A stretch of 64,000 nt of DNA. It comes from RUG11237 sp045119215 (GTDB lineage: Bacteria; Bacillota; Clostridia; Lachnospirales; Lachnospiraceae). The notes under the pieces are model-generated. The model had not been told where the DNA came from and did not search any database. It was given only the letters and a program-made list of their open reading frames with translations. Location: the NCBI GenBank assembly GCA_045119215.1, contig JBGVDD010000055.1:60480-124479 (forward strand), read 5' to 3'. This document shows positions 60,691 through 64,000 of this stretch, piece by piece (positions within the stretch are counted from its first letter, which is position 1; every line of letters starts with the position of its first letter). A program made the translations under genes and the position numbers.

Positions 60691-61632
60691 ATGGCAGACA
60701 AAAAACACCCAGCAAACAACAAATCTGTTTCCTTTGAGGAACTCACCGGAGAACTCCCTTACAAAATGACCAACGATTATTTATTCAAGGCCTTTTTCCA
60801 AAAGAATGAACCGGCTTTGAAGGGACTCCTCTGTGCCATTCTATCTTTGCAGCCGGAGGATATCTCCTCCATTGAAATCACCAACCCGATTCAGATTGGA
60901 GAAACTATAGATGATAAAACTGTCATCTTGGATATCAAACTTCTCCTCAATAACCAGCAGCTGATTAATCTTGAAATGCAGGTGGAAAATACAGGAGCAT
61001 GGCCGGAACGTTCTCTTACCTATTTATGCAGAATGTTTGACCATTTACACAAAGGTGAAGACTATGGTAATGTAAAATCATCCTTACATATAAGCATCAT
61101 CAACTTTACTCCTGATGACTTTCCCGAAAACTTATTTTCAAAGTACTTCCTTTATCACATTGATAAAAAAGATTCGACATATCACATACATAAATATAGT
61201 GACAAATTTGGTATCTACATGTTACAATTAAACCAGTTAGGAAAACCTGATGACATGCAATCCATGCCGGAATTGTACTACTGGGCACAATTCTTCAAGG
61301 CAACTACCTGGGAGGAGATTAAAATGTTAGCTCAAAAGAATGAAACCATTAAGCAGGGTATTGTCACTCTAAAAGAACTGACCGCTGACGAAAAAATCCG
61401 TCTGCAACTGGAAGCCAGAGAACGTTATGAACATGACCTTGCTACCGCCTTGGCATACGGCAAACGACAGAGTGCCGCAGAAATTCAATCCCTCCAAAGT
61501 GCTCTTCAGCAAGTGGAAGCGGAAAAAAACAAGTTCCAGGAGGAAAGTGCTAAGTTCCAGGAGGAAAGTGTTAAAAAAGATGAACGCATTCGCTTCCTGG
61601 AAGAACAACTGGCTAAAGCAAGTCAGAAGTAA
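60691..61632 (+). CDS. Rpn/PD-(D/E)XK nuclease-transposase family protein
   Basis: A 313-residue protein of the Rpn family (recombination-promoting nucleases, annotated as PD-(D/E)XK family transposase). Hallmarks are LPYKMTNDYLFKAFFQ and TVILDIKLLLNNQQLINLEMQVENTG, with the Asp of LDIK and the Glu of EMQ as catalytic candidates. The C-terminal 60 residues are a coiled coil with a duplicated KFQEESAKFQEESV. The start is ATG 60691 behind AAAGGAGCTTGCCT; the TTG before it is inside the leader. A near-identical copy begins at 63750. Confidence 0.85.
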   Translation: MADKKHPANNKSVSFEELTGELPYKMTNDYLFKAFFQKNEPALKGLLCAILSLQPEDISSIEITNPIQIGETIDDKTVILDIKLLLNNQQLINLEMQVENTGAWPERSLTYLCRMFDHLHKGEDYGNVKSSLHISIINFTPDDFPENLFSKYFLYHIDKKDSTYHIHKYSDKFGIYMLQLNQLGKPDDMQSMPELYYWAQFFKATTWEEIKMLAQKNETIKQGIVTLKELTADEKIRLQLEARERYEHDLATALAYGKRQSAAEIQSLQSALQQVEAEKNKFQEESAKFQEESVKKDERIRFLEEQLAKASQK

Positions 61633-61657
61633 CCGTCTTTCATAGCTTTGTCAGCAT

Positions 61658-61709
61658 GGAAAATGGGGTCGCATCCTTCTTAGCAGGGCTGGATGCGACC
61701 CCTTTTTCC
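61658..61709. repeat. 52-bp GGGGTCG hairpin, copy 2
   Basis: 19-bp arms at 61658-61676 and 61691-61709 (core GGGGTCGCATCC/GGATGCGACCCC, one mismatch) around a 14-base loop containing TCTTAGCAGGGCT. Homologous to copy 1 read in reverse. It lies 26 bp after the nuclease gene stop and may also terminate it. Confidence 0.8.
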
Positions 61710-61757
61710 TAACAACAGCCCTTACTACAAAGCTGAGAATCAATACATTCGCCCTTA

Positions 61758-62324
61758 TCAATCACCCTTTCTCCTTACAACATCCCACACCCCCTTCACC
61801 ACCTCTCCCACACCATACCCAATGGTCATTCCAAGCACGTTGTTAAATATATCATCCACTTGAAAGCTACCCAGGCAAGTTATATACTGAGCAGTTTCAA
61901 TCAAAAGACTTGTGGCAAACCCCACAATCCATGCCCGGTACAATTTACGCATTTTTTTAGAAAGCAGATAGAGCAATATACCAAGCGGTACAAACATCAA
62001 GATATTTTCAAATATGAATACCCTTTGCCATTGAGTTGTCCCAAAAGTGCTAAACAACTGCCAATTTGGCTGGCGCAAGCAGGATGGTGTCCTGGAAAAC
62101 AGGGTAATAGCAAGTACCATATAAAAATATAACAGTAACAAATACCATAACACTGCTTTATGATACTTCCCCTTTAGGGCTGATTTCATTGACTGCTGCT
62201 TTCTATATAAATATAAAAACAAACACAGGAAAATCGCACTGCCGGAAACTGTAGCAAACACAATTCCCTGCAGAAGATATTTATGTGCAAAACCCATGAT
62301 GTCAGATTGAATTGTGTGGAGCAT
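61758..62324 (-). CDS. VanZ family membrane protein
   Basis: A 188-residue protein with four or five membrane helices and the VanZ-like pattern YFYMVLAITLFSRTP and FENILMFVPLGILLYLLSK, then SLLIETAQYITCLGSFQVDDIFNNVLG (the conserved xQxxxxxGxFxxxDxxxN motif). Family members affect glycopeptide or lipid-linked substrates in unclear ways. The start follows GAGGTGAGACA. Tandem 20-bp repeats lie just upstream. Confidence 0.85.
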   Translation of the reverse strand: MLHTIQSDIMGFAHKYLLQGIVFATVSGSAIFLCLFLYLYRKQQSMKSALKGKYHKAVLWYLLLLYFYMVLAITLFSRTPSCLRQPNWQLFSTFGTTQWQRVFIFENILMFVPLGILLYLLSKKMRKLYRAWIVGFATSLLIETAQYITCLGSFQVDDIFNNVLGMTIGYGVGEVVKGVWDVVRRKGD

Positions 62325-62350
62325 TGTCTCACCTCGGTTCTCTTCCTTTG

Positions 62351-62450
62351 GGGATGCGACCCCCTTCTATGGGATGCGACCCCCTTCTACGGGATGCGAC
62401 CCCCTTCTACGGGATGCGACCCCCTTCTACGGAATGCGACCCCCTTCTAT
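62351..62450. repeat. Five tandem 20-bp repeats (GGGATGCGACCCCCTTCTAY)
   Basis: Units start at 62351, 62371, 62391, 62411 and 62431 and differ at one or two bases (the last has GGAATGCGAC). They lie between the stop of the epimerase gene and the ATG of the VanZ gene. Each unit contains GGATGCGACCCC, one arm of the GGGGTCG hairpin family. Confidence 0.9.
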
Positions 62451-62456
62451 GCTAGA

Positions 62457-63488
62457 CTACTGCTTCCAATATTCCGCTTTATACCACTTCACAAATTTCC
62501 GCAGTCCCTGCTCTAACTCTGTCACCGGCTTAAAGTCGAAGTCTTTCACCAACTCATCAATATCTGCATAGGTCTGGTACACATCACCGGCCTGCATTGG
62601 CAGAAACTCCTTCTTCGCCGGCTCCGTAATCACTTCTTCCTCTAGCAGAATCTTTTCTAATGTTTCTACAAAGTACAATAAACTTTCCGGCTTATTATTA
62701 CCAATATTATAGACTTTATATGGCACACCATTCTCATCTAAATCCGGAGTTTTTCCCATTACTTTCCGAATACCGCACACAATGTCATCTATATATGTAA
62801 AATCCCGATACATATCCCCATGATTGTAAATCTGGATTGGTTCTCCAGCCACCATCTTGTTGGTAAATTTAAAATATGCCATATCCGGACGTCCCTGAGG
62901 GCCATACACAGTAAAAAATCGCAGCCCTGTGGAGGGAATTCCATACAGTTTTGCATAGGCATATGCCATAAGCTCATTTGACTTCTTGGTAGCCGCATAG
63001 AGCGATACCGGATTGTCTACCTTATCCAGTGTGGAATAAGGAACTTTCTTATTGGTTCCGTATACAGAGGAAGAAGAGGCATACACCAGATGCTGTACTC
63101 CCTGGTATCCTTCTGTTTTATTCTCATAACTGTGACGGCATGCTTCCAATATGTGAAAAAAACCTTTCACATTGGAATCCACATAAGCATCCGGATTGGT
63201 GATAGAATAACGCACTCCTGCCTGTGCCGCCAGATGAACTACCATATCAAAATTGTAAATTTGAAACAGTGCCTGAATAAATCCCTTATCCTCTATATTT
63301 CCCTTTACAAATTTGAAATTTTGGTAATGCATCAATCCATTTAATCGTTGCTCTTTTAATTGAACATCATAATAAGAATTCAGATTGTCCATGCCAAGAA
63401 TCCAAATATCTTCTTCTGTTTCTAGAATCTTTTTACATAAATGTGCTCCGATAAATCCGGCACAACCTGTTACTAAAATCTTTTTCAT
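62457..63488 (-). CDS. UDP-glucuronate 4-epimerase type (NAD-dependent epimerase)
   Basis: A 343-residue extended SDR enzyme: NAD site VTGCAGFIGAHL, VHLAAQAGVRYSI, and the catalytic triad Ser in YASSSSVYG with Tyr-x3-Lys in LYAATKKSNEL. The GVRYSI and RFFTVYGPQGRPDMA segments are typical of the UDP-glucuronate 4-epimerase group. With ugd nearby it would make UDP-galacturonate for surface polysaccharide. The exact sugar is an inference. Confidence 0.88.
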   Translation of the reverse strand: MKKILVTGCAGFIGAHLCKKILETEEDIWILGMDNLNSYYDVQLKEQRLNGLMHYQNFKFVKGNIEDKGFIQALFQIYNFDMVVHLAAQAGVRYSITNPDAYVDSNVKGFFHILEACRHSYENKTEGYQGVQHLVYASSSSVYGTNKKVPYSTLDKVDNPVSLYAATKKSNELMAYAYAKLYGIPSTGLRFFTVYGPQGRPDMAYFKFTNKMVAGEPIQIYNHGDMYRDFTYIDDIVCGIRKVMGKTPDLDENGVPYKVYNIGNNKPESLLYFVETLEKILLEEEVITEPAKKEFLPMQAGDVYQTYADIDELVKDFDFKPVTELEQGLRKFVKWYKAEYWKQ

Positions 63489-63679
63489 ATGTCCTCCTTA
63501 TTAACATCAACTATATTAATTTTCTATAAAAATATTAACCTTTTATTAAATCATAAATTTCTTCTATCCCTTCTCTTGCTTTTTTCTTCCAACCGTGTAT
63601 AATTTCATACATAAAAGCTTTCGCTTTTACAGAGGCTTGTCCTCATCCGGCGTATCGCCAATTATTTCAAACAACGATT

Positions 63680-63708
63680 GCAACAGTTCAGCCATGCTAA
63701 ACTGTTAC
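63680..63708. mobile_element. 29-bp solo palindrome inserted in the second nuclease leader
   Basis: GCAACAGTTCAGCC and GGCTAAACTGTTAC with two central bases lost relative to the 31-bp copies. The homologous leader at 60650-60670 lacks this insert. The extra DNA is 37 bp, equal to 29 bp plus 8 bp (CAACGATT left, TCACAGTT right, 4 of 8 identical), as expected for a decayed target duplication. Confidence 0.75.
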
Positions 63709-63749
63709 TCACAGTTACTATTTAACAAACAACAGAAAGGAGCTTGCCT

Positions 63750-64000
63750 ATGGTAGACAAAAAACAACCAGCAAACAACACATCTGTTTCCATTGAGGAA
63801 CTCACCGGAGAACTCCCTTACAAAATGACCAACGATTATTTATTCAAGGCCTTTTTCCAAAAGAATGAGCCGGCTTTGAAAGGACTCCTCTGTGCCATTC
63901 TATCTTTGCAGCCGGAGGATATCTCCTCCATTGAAATCACCAACCCGATTCAGATTGGAGAAACTATAGATGATAAAACTGTCATCTTGGATATCAAACT
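63750..64000 (+). CDS. Second Rpn-family nuclease, 3' part outside window
   Basis: The frame starts at ATG 63750 behind AAAGGAGCTTGCCT and runs off the right edge. The visible residues (VDKKQPANNTSVSIEELTG, then LPYKMTNDYLFKAFFQ) match the gene at 60691 with a few substitutions, and long stretches of DNA are identical. It probably arose by a recent duplication or gene conversion. Confidence 0.85.
   Translation, partial: MVDKKQPANNTSVSIEELTGELPYKMTNDYLFKAFFQKNEPALKGLLCAILSLQPEDISSIEITNPIQIGETIDDKTVILDIK

Noticed and set aside
62351..62450. Possible CRISPR array
   Set aside because: The 20-bp units are directly adjacent with no spacers and no cas genes are nearby; it is a plain tandem repeat.

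Overview
The window is a low-GC Firmicutes chromosome segment, best matched to a spore-forming gut Lachnospiraceae (Clostridia). The reasons are the gene families (a DUF5688 protein, a SpoIIM-like protein next to a xerD-like gene and nudF, PolC, HD-GYP), AT-rich intergenic DNA, strong GGAGG ribosome-binding sites and TTG/GTG starts. Most genes lie on the minus strand. No genus is assigned.

Layout. 1-4.8 kb is the edge of a phage or integrative element: a zinc-ribbon HNH-type protein, an AP2/HNH-like protein, an AEP-CHC2 primase, two HU-type proteins and a small Cys-rich protein, followed by a large palindrome and a possible integrase tail. 4.8-15.2 kb is core chromosome: metA, ligA, an rRNA pseudouridine synthase, an SH3 membrane protein, tRNA-Arg(CCG), DUF5688, aroK, aroD, an HD-GYP regulator and, on the plus strand, an M20 peptidase. 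15.3-30.7 kb is the classic rpsB-tsf-pyrH-frr-uppS-cdsA-dxr-rseP-ispG-polC cluster. It is interrupted between tsf and pyrH by a small ORF, a NodB-type deacetylase and a bactofilin with an unusual repeat-rich N-terminus. 30.7-36.6 kb is a cobalamin-riboswitch operon: a lipoprotein-anchored CbiK chelatase, an unknown lipoprotein, then a solute-binding protein, permease and ATPase. 36.6-42.8 kb holds an ABC-F protein and a full pantothenate/CoA block (panG-like, panB, panC, panD, coaBC).

42.8-51.9 kb is an accessory island. It has a GNAT toxin-antitoxin pair whose toxin carries an in-frame stop, a Phd-PIN pair with an operator-promoter, a restriction-modification cassette (HTH controller, two PD-(D/E)XK proteins, a convergent N6-adenine methyltransferase), an ASCH-like protein, and degenerate XRE and CPBP genes. 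52-58.5 kb has trkH-trkA, a DAHP synthase, a truncated xerD and a spoIIM-like gene. 58.5-64 kb has nudF, ugd, a UDP-glucuronate epimerase, a VanZ protein and two near-identical Rpn-type nuclease genes.

The most interesting structure is non-coding. Two elements of about 133 bp (42833-42965 and 56664-56797) share one architecture: 12-13 bp terminal inverted repeats, perfect 8-bp target duplications, a terminal 31-bp palindrome and an internal hairpin whose stem differs between copies while its loop is conserved. 29-31 bp solo palindromes, one with its own perfect 8-bp duplication, look like internal-deletion products. A second repeat family forms about 52-bp hairpins (51821, 61658) with compensatory stem changes, and a fragment of it is tandemly amplified as 5 x 20 bp at 62351.
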